A DNA stretch of 64,000 bases from assembly GCF_007827695.1 (NCBI RefSeq), contig NZ_VITA01000006.1, forward strand, positions 310,001-374,000, in the 5' to 3' direction. A model generated the notes under the pieces. It saw nothing but the letters and a program-made list of their open reading frames with translations, did no database searches and had not been told where the DNA came from. A program made the translations under genes and the position numbers. Positions 42,962 through 51,979 of the stretch are shown one piece after another. The stretch comes from Sinorhizobium medicae (GTDB lineage: Bacteria; Pseudomonadota; Alphaproteobacteria; Rhizobiales; Rhizobiaceae). The stretch's first letter is position 1. Each line of letters begins with the position of its first letter.

Positions 42962-43819
42962 ATGGAAACCACGTCTCCGGTCGAAAGGCTCCTGCGCGGC
43001 GTAGCGCTTACCCTGGTGGTCGTCTTCTTCATGTTCCCGATCGTCTGGATCTTCCTCATGTCGTTCCAGACGAACGAGACGATCCTCAGAATACCCCCAT
43101 CGGTGGTCTTCTCGCCGACGCTCGAGAATTATGCGGCGCTGATCACCGGCAAGCTGCAGACCGCATCCGGCACGCTCGATATTGCCTTCATGCGCAATCT
43201 CGGCAACTCGGTCCTGCTGTCGGTCGCGTCCGTGGCCGTCGCCCTCCTGCTCGGCGTGCCGGCGGCCTATGCTTTCGCGCGGCACAAGTTCAAAGGGTCG
43301 GAGGACATCGCCTTCACCTTGCTCTCCTTCCGCTTTGCGCCGCCTCTGCTCGTGCTGCTGCCGCTGACCCAGTATTTTCAGTGGCTCGGCCTTTCGAACA
43401 CCTATTTCGGCCTCATCTGGATCTACCAGCTGATCTGCCTGCCGCTCATCCTTTGGATCGTGCGCGGCTACTTCGAGGACATCTCGGCCGATGTCGAATA
43501 TGCCTATCGCATCGCGGGCCACTCCTGGTTCTCGACCTTCCGCAAGATCGCCCTGCCGCTGGCGGGTCCCGGTATTGCCGCGGCGGGTCTGCTCGCCTTC
43601 ATCTTCGCCTGGAACAATTTCGTGTTCGCGTTGGTGCTGGCCTCGGCGGACAAGCAGCCGGTAACCGTCGGCGCGCTCGCCTTCGTCACGGCTTCAGGCA
43701 TCCAGTACGGCCAGATCGCCGCGGCGATCGTGCTCTCGATCACGCCGACGCTTGCTCTCGCACTCTACGCTCAGCGCTACCTCGTAGAAGGCCTGTCGCT
43801 CGGTGCGGTGAAGGGATAA
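42962..43819 (+). CDS. mptC: MptC-like sugar/polyol ABC transporter permease
   Basis: 285 residues, MalG type. After the first membrane segment ('ALTLVVVFFMFPIVWIFLMSF') come five more and an EAA loop with 'YAYRIAGHSWFSTFRKIALPLAGPG'. The ATG is preceded by an excellent AAGGAGG. Its stop is 4 bp before the first ATPase gene. Confidence 0.87.
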   Translation: METTSPVERLLRGVALTLVVVFFMFPIVWIFLMSFQTNETILRIPPSVVFSPTLENYAALITGKLQTASGTLDIAFMRNLGNSVLLSVASVAVALLLGVPAAYAFARHKFKGSEDIAFTLLSFRFAPPLLVLLPLTQYFQWLGLSNTYFGLIWIYQLICLPLILWIVRGYFEDISADVEYAYRIAGHSWFSTFRKIALPLAGPGIAAAGLLAFIFAWNNFVFALVLASADKQPVTVGALAFVTASGIQYGQIAAAIVLSITPTLALALYAQRYLVEGLSLGAVKG

Positions 43820-43823
43820 TCGT

Positions 43824-44942
43824 ATGACAACCTTGCAATTGAAAAACATCGTCAAGCGCTACAAGAGCCAGACGGTTCTTGACGATCTCTCGCTCGACGT
43901 TGCCGGTGGCGAGCGGCTGGTGCTGTTCGGCCCGTCAGGTTCCGGCAAGACCGTACTGCTCCGGCTGATCGCCGGAGTCATCGAGCCGGACGCCGGACGG
44001 GTGCTGATTGGCGGCGAGGACATGACGGATGTCGACGCCGAGCACCGGGGCATCGGCATGGCGTTCCAGAACTTCGCGCTGTTCCCGCACATGAGCGCTT
44101 TCGACAACATCGCCAGTGCCTTGACGTCGCGGAAATCGTCAAAGGACACGATCGCCGCCGGCGTGCACAAGGTGTCGAAGCTTCTCAAGATCGACCATGT
44201 GCTGAGCCATCATCCGAAGGCGCTCTCCAATGGCCAGAAGCAACGCACGGCACTGGCCCGCGCCCTTGTGGGCTCGCCGCCGCTGCTGCTCCTGGACGAT
44301 CCGCTTCGCAACGTAGACGCGAAGCTGCGCTTCGAGATGAGGCTGGAACTGCCGCGCCTGCTCGCCGCGCAAGGGGCAACCGTCATCTACGTCACGCAGG
44401 ATTACAAGGAAGCGATGGCGCTCGGCGACCGCATTGCCGTCATGGCGCACGGGCGTATCCGCCAGATCGGCACGCCGGCCGAAATCTACAACGCGCCTGC
44501 CGATATCGAGATCGCCCGGCTCTTCGGCGATCCGACCATCAACCTGCTCGAGGTCGTGCCGCAGCGCGGGCCGGATGGCGCTTTCGTGGAACTTTCCGAC
44601 ATGCGCCTGCGCCTGCCGGGATTCGGCGCCGAGATCGTTGGCAAGCAATGTGTCCTGGGTCTTCGCCCCGAGACGATTGCCTTTGCCGAAGCCGCCTCGC
44701 AGGGCGCGATCCCCGTGACGGTCGAGGCGGAAACGCCGCTCAACGAGAAGACGGTAACGCTGGGTCTGACTGCCCGCGGCCGCGAGATCCTGGTGTCTCG
44801 TCCTGCCGGCACGCCCGGTCCGGTCGCCGGACCGGCTCATATCGCAGTCGACGGCCGGACGGCCTTTCTGTTCGACAAGGCGACGGGCCGGCGCATCCTT
44901 CCTTCCGAATTGGCATCAAAGCGCAATGGAGAAGCGGCATGA
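43824..44942 (+). CDS. mptD: MptD-like ABC ATPase with non-consensus catalytic residues
   Basis: 372 residues of MalK/UgpC type with a C-terminal TOBE domain. Walker A 'GPSGSGKT' (36-43) and Q-loop Gln82 are normal. The signature is LSNGQ (134-138) instead of LSGGQ. Walker B ends Asp158-Asp159, so the catalytic Glu is Asp. The switch His is Gln192 ('VTQDYKEA'). These changes suggest weak or no hydrolysis at its own site, with the second ATPase supplying the other site. Its ATGA overlap with the next gene shows that they are made together. Confidence 0.87.
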   Translation: MTTLQLKNIVKRYKSQTVLDDLSLDVAGGERLVLFGPSGSGKTVLLRLIAGVIEPDAGRVLIGGEDMTDVDAEHRGIGMAFQNFALFPHMSAFDNIASALTSRKSSKDTIAAGVHKVSKLLKIDHVLSHHPKALSNGQKQRTALARALVGSPPLLLLDDPLRNVDAKLRFEMRLELPRLLAAQGATVIYVTQDYKEAMALGDRIAVMAHGRIRQIGTPAEIYNAPADIEIARLFGDPTINLLEVVPQRGPDGAFVELSDMRLRLPGFGAEIVGKQCVLGLRPETIAFAEAASQGAIPVTVEAETPLNEKTVTLGLTARGREILVSRPAGTPGPVAGPAHIAVDGRTAFLFDKATGRRILPSELASKRNGEAA

Positions 44943-46063
44943 ACGCCACCGCTCTTTCGATCGAAAACGTCGACAAGTTCTATGGCCCGGTCGACCACGG
45001 CGTTCACGCCGTCAAGCAGCTGAACATGGACGTGATGAAGGGCGAGATCATCGCACTTCTGGGCTCCTCCGGCTGCGGCAAAACCTCGACGCTGCGAATG
45101 ATTGCCGGCTTCGAGCCGGTTTCCAGGGGCACGATCTCGGTCGCCGGCCGGCAGGTACAGACGCTTGCACCGGTGCGTCGCAACGTCGCGATGGCTTTCG
45201 AAGGCTATTCGCTCTATCCGCCGCTGACGGTGCGCGAAAACATCGCCTTCGCCCTCAAGGCCGCCAAGCTTTCGCAGAATGTGGTCGAAGAGAAGGTCGC
45301 CAGCATCGCCAAGCTGCTCGAGATCGAGGATATCCTCGGGCGCTATCCGAGTTCGATTTCCGGCGGCCAGCAGCAAAGGGCGTCCCTCGGGCGCGCGCTT
45401 ATCCGCGAAGCCGACCTGCATCTCCTCGACGAACCGATGGGTCAGCTCGAGCCGCAATTGCGCGCCGTGCTGCGCGGCCGCATCAAGCACTACATCAAGG
45501 AGCGCGGGCTGACCGCCATTCTCGTCACCCATGACCAGACCGAGGCGAATGCGCTTGCCGACCGGATCGCTGTCATGGAGGGGGGCGTATTGCAGCAGTT
45601 CGACACCCCTCAGATGATAAAGGAAAGGCCTGCTAATCTCTTTACCGGAACCTTCGTCGGCGAGCCGCCGATGAATGTCTTCGAGGCAAGCGTCAGCGGT
45701 ACCGAGGGGCGCGTGGCCTTCGGCCTTGAGGATGGGATCCGCCTCGAATACCCGGCTGCCGACTTCTCCCATGCCGTCCGCGATGCGCTGATGAAGCGCA
45801 AGAATGTGGTTCTTGGCATCCGGCCTTATTCGGTACGGCGCAGTGCCGACGGCGTGACCGGTCGCGTCGCGGTCAATCAATGGCTTGGCGATCAGACCCA
45901 TATCGCGGCCGATTTCGCCGGCGGCACCATGGTTCTCGTCGAACATGATCGCACCAACCTGGAGATCGGTCAGCCGATCGGCATCCGGCTCGATCCGGGA
46001 AGCCTGCATGTTTTCGACAGCGAAAGCGGTATGGCGATCTCGCATGGCGAGGAGCTCGCCTGA
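44939..46063 (+). CDS. mptE: MptE-like ABC ATPase, partner of a degenerate ATPase
   Basis: 374 residues. Walker A 'GSSGCGKT' (42-49), signature ISGGQ (140-144), Walker B Asp164-Glu165 and switch His198 are intact. The Q-loop Gln is replaced by Glu88 ('FEGYSLYP'), and the D-loop reads 'MGQLEPQLR' rather than the usual 'SNLDAKLR'. With the MptD-like partner it likely forms a heterodimer with one proficient and one weakened site. It overlaps the ATPase before it (4 bp) and the kinase gene after it (1 bp, TGATG). Confidence 0.87.
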   Translation: MNATALSIENVDKFYGPVDHGVHAVKQLNMDVMKGEIIALLGSSGCGKTSTLRMIAGFEPVSRGTISVAGRQVQTLAPVRRNVAMAFEGYSLYPPLTVRENIAFALKAAKLSQNVVEEKVASIAKLLEIEDILGRYPSSISGGQQQRASLGRALIREADLHLLDEPMGQLEPQLRAVLRGRIKHYIKERGLTAILVTHDQTEANALADRIAVMEGGVLQQFDTPQMIKERPANLFTGTFVGEPPMNVFEASVSGTEGRVAFGLEDGIRLEYPAADFSHAVRDALMKRKNVVLGIRPYSVRRSADGVTGRVAVNQWLGDQTHIAADFAGGTMVLVEHDRTNLEIGQPIGIRLDPGSLHVFDSESGMAISHGEELA

Positions 46064-47640
46064 TGCGCGACATCCTCATCGGCATCGATGCCGGAACGTC
46101 GGTCATCAAATCGGTCGCCTTCGATCTCAGCGGCAGGCAGCTCGCGATGACGGCGGTTCCGAACAGCTATGAGGCGGTGGGCCGCACCGGCAGCGTGCAG
46201 GAGTTACGGCGTACCTGGACGGACACCGTCAAAACCCTGGCCGAGCTCTCGGCCAGGATCGAGAACCTCCCTGGCCGCGTTGCCGCTATCGCGGTGACCG
46301 GTCAGGGGGACGGCACCTGGATGATCGACGGCGATGGAGAGCCGGTCGGCAAAGGCTGGCTCTGGCTCGATGCGCGCGCAAGCGCCGTCGTCGAGCGGCT
46401 GCGGGCTGAAAGCGGTGACGCGGAACGTTTCGCGCGCACCGGCTCCGGTCTTGCCGCCTGCCAGCAGGGCCCGCAGCTTCGCTGGATGAAGGATCACGCA
46501 CCGGAGATGCTGGAAGGGGCGGCGACCGCATTTCATTGCAAGGACTGGCTCTATTTCAATCTCACCGACAAGCGCGCGACCGATCCCTCGGAGGCGAATT
46601 TCACCTTCGGCGATTTCCGCACACGGCAATATTGCGATGATGTGATCGACTTTCTCGGTCTCAAGGACCTCAAGCACCTGCTGCCGGAGATCGTCGACGG
46701 TGCTACCACGCATCACCCACTCTCGGCCGCCGCGGCGGCCGCTGCGGGCTTGCCGGCGGGAACGCCGGTCGTGCTCGGCTATGTCGACGTCGTCTGCACG
46801 GCACTCGGCGCCGGGCTCTATGAACCCGGAACCGACGCGGGCTGCTCGATCATCGGCTCGACGGGCATGCATATGCGGCTGGCGGCCGGTGCCGATGATG
46901 TCCGGCTAAACCAGAACCATACCGGCTACACCATGTGCATGCCGATCCCCAACACCTACGCGCAGATGCAGTCGAATATGGCGGCGACGCTCAATATCGA
47001 CTGGATTCTGCAATTTGCGGGAGATCTCCTCAAAGGGATGGGGATCGAGAAGTCGAAGAGCGATCTGCTCGCCCATGTGGATCACTGGCTCGCCGAGGCG
47101 AAGGAGACTCCGCTTCTCTTCCATCCCTATATTTCGGAGGCCGGGGAGCGCGGTCCCTTCGTCGATGCCGCTGCCCGCGCGTCCTTCGTCGGCCTTTCGA
47201 TCAATCACGGCTTCGGCGACATGGTGCATGCCGTGTTCGACGGTCTCGCCTTTGCTGCGCGGGATTGTTACGCCGAAATGGGGCCGCTGCCGGCACGCGT
47301 GCGTTTGTCGGGCGGGGCGGCTCGCAGCGCCTCGTTGCGGCGCATTCTCGGTGGCGCTCTGGGCGCCAGCATCCAGACGAGCGAACGCGAGGAGGCAGGT
47401 GCCGCCGGTGCGGCTATGATCGCAGCCGTTTCGCTGGGAATTCATCCCACCATGGCCGATTGCGTTCGCGAATGGGTTCGGCCGCATCACCGGCCGGCAG
47501 AGCCGGCGGATAAGGATCTCGCTCGTCGCTACGACGCAATTTTCCCCGCCTACAAGCAGTCGCGCCTCGCGCTCGAACCCGTCTGGCATGCGCTCTCCCA
47601 CGCAACCGGAACGGGAAACCAACAGGAAAGACCGCAATGA
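46063..47640 (+). CDS. eryA: EryA: FGGY-family polyol (erythritol) kinase
   Basis: 525 residues, the size of EryA/XylB-like FGGY kinases. The ATPase motifs are 'GIDAGTSVIKSVAFDLSG' (phosphate 1), 'GQGDGTWMIDGDGEPVGKGWLWLDARA' and 'VRLSGGAARSASLRRILGGALG' near the C-terminus (FGGY signature region). In this locus it would phosphorylate erythritol at C4, giving L-erythritol 4-phosphate, for EryB. The start overlaps the ATPase stop by TGATG. The related position in S. meliloti also carries eryA (recalled). Confidence 0.85.
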   Translation: MRDILIGIDAGTSVIKSVAFDLSGRQLAMTAVPNSYEAVGRTGSVQELRRTWTDTVKTLAELSARIENLPGRVAAIAVTGQGDGTWMIDGDGEPVGKGWLWLDARASAVVERLRAESGDAERFARTGSGLAACQQGPQLRWMKDHAPEMLEGAATAFHCKDWLYFNLTDKRATDPSEANFTFGDFRTRQYCDDVIDFLGLKDLKHLLPEIVDGATTHHPLSAAAAAAAGLPAGTPVVLGYVDVVCTALGAGLYEPGTDAGCSIIGSTGMHMRLAAGADDVRLNQNHTGYTMCMPIPNTYAQMQSNMAATLNIDWILQFAGDLLKGMGIEKSKSDLLAHVDHWLAEAKETPLLFHPYISEAGERGPFVDAAARASFVGLSINHGFGDMVHAVFDGLAFAARDCYAEMGPLPARVRLSGGAARSASLRRILGGALGASIQTSEREEAGAAGAAMIAAVSLGIHPTMADCVREWVRPHHRPAEPADKDLARRYDAIFPAYKQSRLALEPVWHALSHATGTGNQQERPQ

Positions 47641-48674
47641 AGAAGATAGCCATTATCGGCGACCGGTTCATGCTGCCGGATGTTTTTCGCGACAAGATCG
47701 TCGAGGCATGCGGCGACGGGCACGAGATAAGCATGCTCGAACTGCCCTGGCCGGACGTGCCGATGGAGCACGGCTACGCAGTCGAAGGCATGGACGGGCT
47801 CAAGGAATATCTAGGCAAGCCCGGCGAAATCGTCGATTTCATCGGCGATGCCGAAATTCTGGTGACGCAGCTTGCTCCTTTATCGCGAACGATGCTTCAG
47901 GACCTGCCGGGTTTGAAACTCGTCGCCGTGTCACGCGGCGGCCCGGTCAATATCGATATCAAGGCGGCCCGCGATGCAGGGGTCCGCGTCGTCAATGCGC
48001 CCGGCCGGAATGCGAGCGCCGTCGCCGAGTTCACGATCGGCGCCATCCTCGCGGAGACGCGCCTCATTCGCGTGGGGCACGAGGCGCTGAGGCGGAGCGA
48101 ATGGCGCGGCGATCTCTATCGCGCCGACCGCACCGGGCGGGAGCTGTCCGAAATGACCGTGGGCGTCATCGGCTACGGCAATATCGGCACCAGGGTGGTT
48201 CGGCTGCTTCGCGCCTTCGGCACCAAAGTGCTCGTCCATGACCCCTATGTTCAGCTCAGCGCCGAGGACCGGAATGCCGGCGTCGAGCATGTTTCCCTCG
48301 ATGATCTGCTCGCCCGTGCGGACCTCGTGACGCTGCATCCGCGCGTGAGCGAAGAGACGAGGAATATGATGAATGCGGAGACCTTCGCGAAGATGAAGCC
48401 GGGTGCGATCTTCGTGAACACGGCGCGCGGCCCGCTCTGCGATTATGACGCGCTCTACGAAAACCTCGTCAGCGGTCATCTTGCAAGCGCCATGCTGGAG
48501 ACTTTTGCCGTCGAGCCCGTGCCGGAAGGCTGGCCGCTCCTGAAACTCCCCAACGTGACGCTGACGCCGCACATAGCGGGAGCGTCGGTGCGTACCGTGA
48601 CCTATGCGGCTGAAATGGCCGCAGAGGAAGTGCGCCGCTATATCGCCGGTCTGCCGCCGGTCAATCCGTGCTGA
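47637..48674 (+). CDS. D-isomer-specific 2-hydroxyacid dehydrogenase-family protein
   Basis: 345 residues with the SerA/LdhA fold. The NAD motif is GYGNIG (179-184). The catalytic set is complete: Arg264 ('VNTARGP'), Glu293 ('FAVEP') and His312 ('TPHIAGAS'). In most relatives it interconverts a 2-keto acid and a D-2-hydroxyacid, such as D-glycerate or glycolate. It overlaps eryA by ATGA. I recall that a dehydrogenase gene lalA for L-arabitol lies in the S. meliloti locus, but cannot say whether this is it; the family is an unusual choice for polyol oxidation. A role in oxidising or reducing a C2 or C3 product of the aldolases is the alternative. Confidence 0.82.
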   Translation: MKKIAIIGDRFMLPDVFRDKIVEACGDGHEISMLELPWPDVPMEHGYAVEGMDGLKEYLGKPGEIVDFIGDAEILVTQLAPLSRTMLQDLPGLKLVAVSRGGPVNIDIKAARDAGVRVVNAPGRNASAVAEFTIGAILAETRLIRVGHEALRRSEWRGDLYRADRTGRELSEMTVGVIGYGNIGTRVVRLLRAFGTKVLVHDPYVQLSAEDRNAGVEHVSLDDLLARADLVTLHPRVSEETRNMMNAETFAKMKPGAIFVNTARGPLCDYDALYENLVSGHLASAMLETFAVEPVPEGWPLLKLPNVTLTPHIAGASVRTVTYAAEMAAEEVRRYIAGLPPVNPC

Positions 48675-48683
48675 GGTGGGACG

Positions 48684-49352
48684 ATGAACGAACTTCAACT
48701 GCGCCAGTCGATCATCGATCATTGCCGCCACATGAATGCGATCGGTCTGAACCAGGGCACGTCGGGTAATATCAGCCTTCGGCATGGTGACACGATGCTG
48801 ATCACGCCCTCCGCAGTCCCCTATGCCGAGATGACGCCGGAGATGATCGTCGCGATGCCGGTCGAGGGCGAGTATGGCGTCTGGTCAGGGCCGAAAAGGC
48901 CGTCTGTCGAATGGCCCTTCCATCTGGATATTCTGCGCGCCCGGCCGGATGTCGGCGCGGTGGTCCACACCCATGCGACCTTCTCGACGATCCTTTCGAT
49001 CGCTCGCAAGCCCATTCCGGCCTGCCACTACATGATCGCCGCCTTTGGCGGCTCGGATGTGCGCGTCGCCGACTATGCGCGCTACGGCACGAAGGCGCTT
49101 TCCGAAAAGGTGCTGAAGGCGATGGAGGGACGTTCCGCCTGCCTCATGGCCAATCACGGCATGATCGCGACGGGGTCGAGCCTGGAAAAGGCGATGTGGG
49201 CGGCGGTCGAACTCGAGACGATCGCCAAGCAATATTACCACGCGCTCCTGATCGGCGGCCCGGTGATCCTGCCGCAGCAGGAAATCGACGGCGTGCTCGA
49301 GGGATTTGCCACCTACGGCCACCAGGACAAGCCGAAGGGCGAGGCCGCCTGA
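48684..49352 (+). CDS. Class II (zinc) aldolase, FucA-like
   Basis: 222 residues, typical of FucA/AraD aldolase/epimerase proteins. The zinc ligands are His95, His97 ('VVHTHATF') and His158 ('MANHGM'), and Glu76 ('PSVEWPFH') is the catalytic residue. It probably cleaves a ketose 1-phosphate to dihydroxyacetone phosphate and a small aldehyde. It is followed by eryB after 28 bp. A second, larger aldolase lies two genes on, so the locus splits more than one sugar phosphate or uses one as an epimerase. Confidence 0.85.
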   Translation: MNELQLRQSIIDHCRHMNAIGLNQGTSGNISLRHGDTMLITPSAVPYAEMTPEMIVAMPVEGEYGVWSGPKRPSVEWPFHLDILRARPDVGAVVHTHATFSTILSIARKPIPACHYMIAAFGGSDVRVADYARYGTKALSEKVLKAMEGRSACLMANHGMIATGSSLEKAMWAAVELETIAKQYYHALLIGGPVILPQQEIDGVLEGFATYGHQDKPKGEAA

Positions 49353-49380
49353 CCGCATGACGTCGACAGGAGACAAACAC

Positions 49381-50910
49381 GTGAGTTCCGAAACCGGCAC
49401 ATACGACCTTTTCGTCATTGGCGGCGGCATCAACGGGGCAGGCATTGCCCGAGACGCGGCGGGGCGCGGGCTTTCCGTCCTGCTTTGCGAAAAGGAAGAT
49501 CTGGCACAGGGCACGAGTTCCCGCTCCGGCAAGCTCGTCCACGGCGGCTTACGCTATCTCGAATATTACGAGTTCCGCCTGGTGCGCGAGGCGCTGATCG
49601 AGCGGGAGGTGCTGCTGGAGTCGGCACCTCATATCATCTGGCCGATGCGTTTCGTGCTGCCGCACAATCCGACCGACCGGCCCGCCTGGCTCGTGCGCCT
49701 CGGCCTGTTTCTCTATGATCATCTGGGTGGGCGCAAACGCCTTCCCGGTACGCGGATGCTCAACCTGCGCACGGCGCCGGAAGGTGCTCCGATCAAGCCG
49801 GCCTATCGCAAAGCCTTCGAATATTCGGACTGTTGGGTAGACGACGCCCGTCTGGTCGTGTTGAACGCGCTCGACGCGAAAAACAAAGGCGCGCGGGTCC
49901 TGACCCGTACCGCCTGCACCAGCGTTCGCCGGCGCGGCGAACTCTGGCATGTCGAGATGACCGATGCGGAGACCGGGGCCAGGACCGAAGCCAAAGCGCG
50001 TTGCGTGGTCAACACTGCCGGGCCCTGGGTCAACGACGTGATCGGCCGGGTCGCAGGACTGAATTCGAGCCGCAGCGTTCGCCTCGTCAAGGGCAGCCAT
50101 ATCGTCGTGCCGAAGTTCTGGGAGGGGCGTCAGGCCTATCTGGTCCAGAATCCCGACAAGCGCGTGATCTTCATCAATCCGTACCAGAACGACCTGGCGC
50201 TGATCGGCACCACCGATATTCCCTATGAGGGGCGGCCGGAGGACGTGTCCGCCGACGATAGCGAGATTGATTATCTCCTGACGTCCGTGAACCGCTATTT
50301 CAAGCAGCAAATGACGCCGCGCGACATCCTTCACAGCTTCTCCGGTGTTCGGCCGCTTTACGACGACAATGCCGAAAATCCGTCGGCAGTGACGCGCGAC
50401 TACATTTTCGAGCTCGATGCCCCGCAAAAGGGCGCCGCCGGGAGGGAAGCGCCGCTGCTCTCGGTATTTGGCGGCAAGATCACGACCTTCCGCAAGCTGT
50501 CCGAACACGCCTTGGAGCGACTGAAGCCCTTCTTTCCCGAGATGGGGCCGGCTTGGACGGCGCGCTCGCACCTGCCGGGAGGCGATATGGCGGAAGCGGA
50601 TTTCGACCAGTTCCTCGGCGAGCTGCGCACACGCCACCAGTGGTTGCCGGCGGATCTCGCCAAGCATTATGCAAGGCTGTACGGCACGCGCGCCGATGAG
50701 CTGATCGGCAGCGCTGCCTCGCTCGAGGAGCTCGGCACTGCGTTCACCCCCCTCTTCAGGGAACGGGAAGCCCGCTTCCTCATCGAAAATGAATGGGTGC
50801 GCACGGCGGAAGACCTGATCGAACGCCGTACGAAGCACGGCCTGCATATGAGCGAAACGGAGAAGCGGGCGTTCAGCGGCTGGTTCCAGGGTCAGCAGGC
50901 GGCGGCGTGA
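49381..50910 (+). CDS. eryB: EryB: FAD-dependent glycerol-3-phosphate-dehydrogenase-family (erythritol phosphate dehydrogenase)
   Basis: 509 residues. The FAD-binding motif 'FVIGGGINGAGIARDAAGRG' and 'GTSSRSGKLVHGGLRYLEYYEF' are of the GlpD family, and the C-terminal DAO_C-like domain is present. In the erythritol pathway EryB oxidises L-erythritol 4-phosphate to L-3-tetrulose 4-phosphate. The start is taken as GTG at 49381 behind AGGAGA; ATG at 49357 has no ribosome site. It sits between the two aldolases and is the core of the locus. A true GlpD cannot be excluded, but the context favours EryB. Confidence 0.85.
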   Translation: MSSETGTYDLFVIGGGINGAGIARDAAGRGLSVLLCEKEDLAQGTSSRSGKLVHGGLRYLEYYEFRLVREALIEREVLLESAPHIIWPMRFVLPHNPTDRPAWLVRLGLFLYDHLGGRKRLPGTRMLNLRTAPEGAPIKPAYRKAFEYSDCWVDDARLVVLNALDAKNKGARVLTRTACTSVRRRGELWHVEMTDAETGARTEAKARCVVNTAGPWVNDVIGRVAGLNSSRSVRLVKGSHIVVPKFWEGRQAYLVQNPDKRVIFINPYQNDLALIGTTDIPYEGRPEDVSADDSEIDYLLTSVNRYFKQQMTPRDILHSFSGVRPLYDDNAENPSAVTRDYIFELDAPQKGAAGREAPLLSVFGGKITTFRKLSEHALERLKPFFPEMGPAWTARSHLPGGDMAEADFDQFLGELRTRHQWLPADLAKHYARLYGTRADELIGSAASLEELGTAFTPLFREREARFLIENEWVRTAEDLIERRTKHGLHMSETEKRAFSGWFQGQQAAA

Positions 50911-50923
50911 AAAGGAAGAATTG

Positions 50924-51979
50924 ATGTTGCAAAGCCCCGAATTCGAAGCGCTTCTCGATCTCTCCGCCCGCGTCGGCGCGGATACGGACCTCGTTCAGGG
51001 GGCAGGCGGCAATACGTCCATCAAGGAGGGCGGAACCCTCTGGATCAAGGCGTCCGGCCTTTGGCTTGCCCATGCCCGTCAGCGCGATGTGATGGTGCCG
51101 GTCGCCCTCGGCCCTTTACTCGACGCGCTGGAGCGAGACGACCCGGCGGCGGAGAAGGCTCAGGACTTCGTCGTCAAGGATCTGAACCCCTCGGGTCTAC
51201 GGCCTTCGATCGAAACCACGGTTCACGCTTTGATGCCGCAGAAGGTGGTGGTGCACGTCCACTGCGTAGAGACGATCGCCACCGCCGTGCAGTCCGACGC
51301 GGCGTCGATCGCAGCAGAGAAGCTTGATGGCATTCCCTTCGCTTTCGTTCCTTATGCCAGGCCCGGCCTGCCGCTCGCCAAGGCGATCGCCGAACGGATC
51401 GAGGAAGATACCTCGGTCCTCGTGCTCGGTAACCACGGGCTCGCCGTTGCGGCCGAAACGGTCTCAGATTCTGCGCGGCTTCTTGGAGAGGTATCGCAGC
51501 GCTTTGCCGCACCGGTGCGCCGGGCGCCGTCCGCCGACATCGAGGCGCTGTCGCGCCTTGCCGTCAACAGCAGCTATCAGCTGCCCGATGACGCGCGGCT
51601 GCACGACGCGGCGACCGACCTCGAAAGCTGCAGGATAGCCGCGGGAGGAAGCCTCTACCCTGACCATGTGATCTTTCTCGGAAAGGGATCGGTCATCGCT
51701 GCACCGGGCGACAACGCATCCTCGCTCGAAGAAGGTTTCCTTCGCGGAGGGGAAAGTCTGCCGCCGGTTCTTCTTTTTCCGGGGAAGGGCGCCCTGGTGC
51801 TCAAGGATGTCTCTGCCGGGGCGCTCGCCATGGCGCGCTGCCTTTCGGACGTAACCGCGCGCATCCCTGACAGCGCCCGTCTGCGCTATCTCACCGATGC
51901 GGAGAACGCCGAACTCCTCGGCTGGGACGCGGAAAAATACCGCCAGCAGTTGAATCGCGCAGGCCAGGTGCTGCAATGA
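50924..51979 (+). CDS. Large class II aldolase (RhaD/AraD-like domain plus C-terminal extension)
   Basis: 351 residues. Residues 20-175 carry the class II aldolase fold: 'QGAGGNTSIKEGGTLWIKASG', Glu97 ('PSIETTVH'), zinc His111 and His113 ('VVVHVHC') and His171 ('GNHGLAV'). The remaining 170 residues ('DHVIFLGKGSVI', 'ALAMARCLSDV') resemble the domain that follows the aldolase in rhamnulose-type RhaD proteins, here without the dehydrogenase part. It overlaps the kinase gene by ATGA, so aldolase and kinase probably act in one branch, such as ribulose 1-phosphate cleavage. ATG at 50924 has AAGGAAG upstream. Confidence 0.82.
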   Translation: MLQSPEFEALLDLSARVGADTDLVQGAGGNTSIKEGGTLWIKASGLWLAHARQRDVMVPVALGPLLDALERDDPAAEKAQDFVVKDLNPSGLRPSIETTVHALMPQKVVVHVHCVETIATAVQSDAASIAAEKLDGIPFAFVPYARPGLPLAKAIAERIEEDTSVLVLGNHGLAVAAETVSDSARLLGEVSQRFAAPVRRAPSADIEALSRLAVNSSYQLPDDARLHDAATDLESCRIAAGGSLYPDHVIFLGKGSVIAAPGDNASSLEEGFLRGGESLPPVLLFPGKGALVLKDVSAGALAMARCLSDVTARIPDSARLRYLTDAENAELLGWDAEKYRQQLNRAGQVLQ

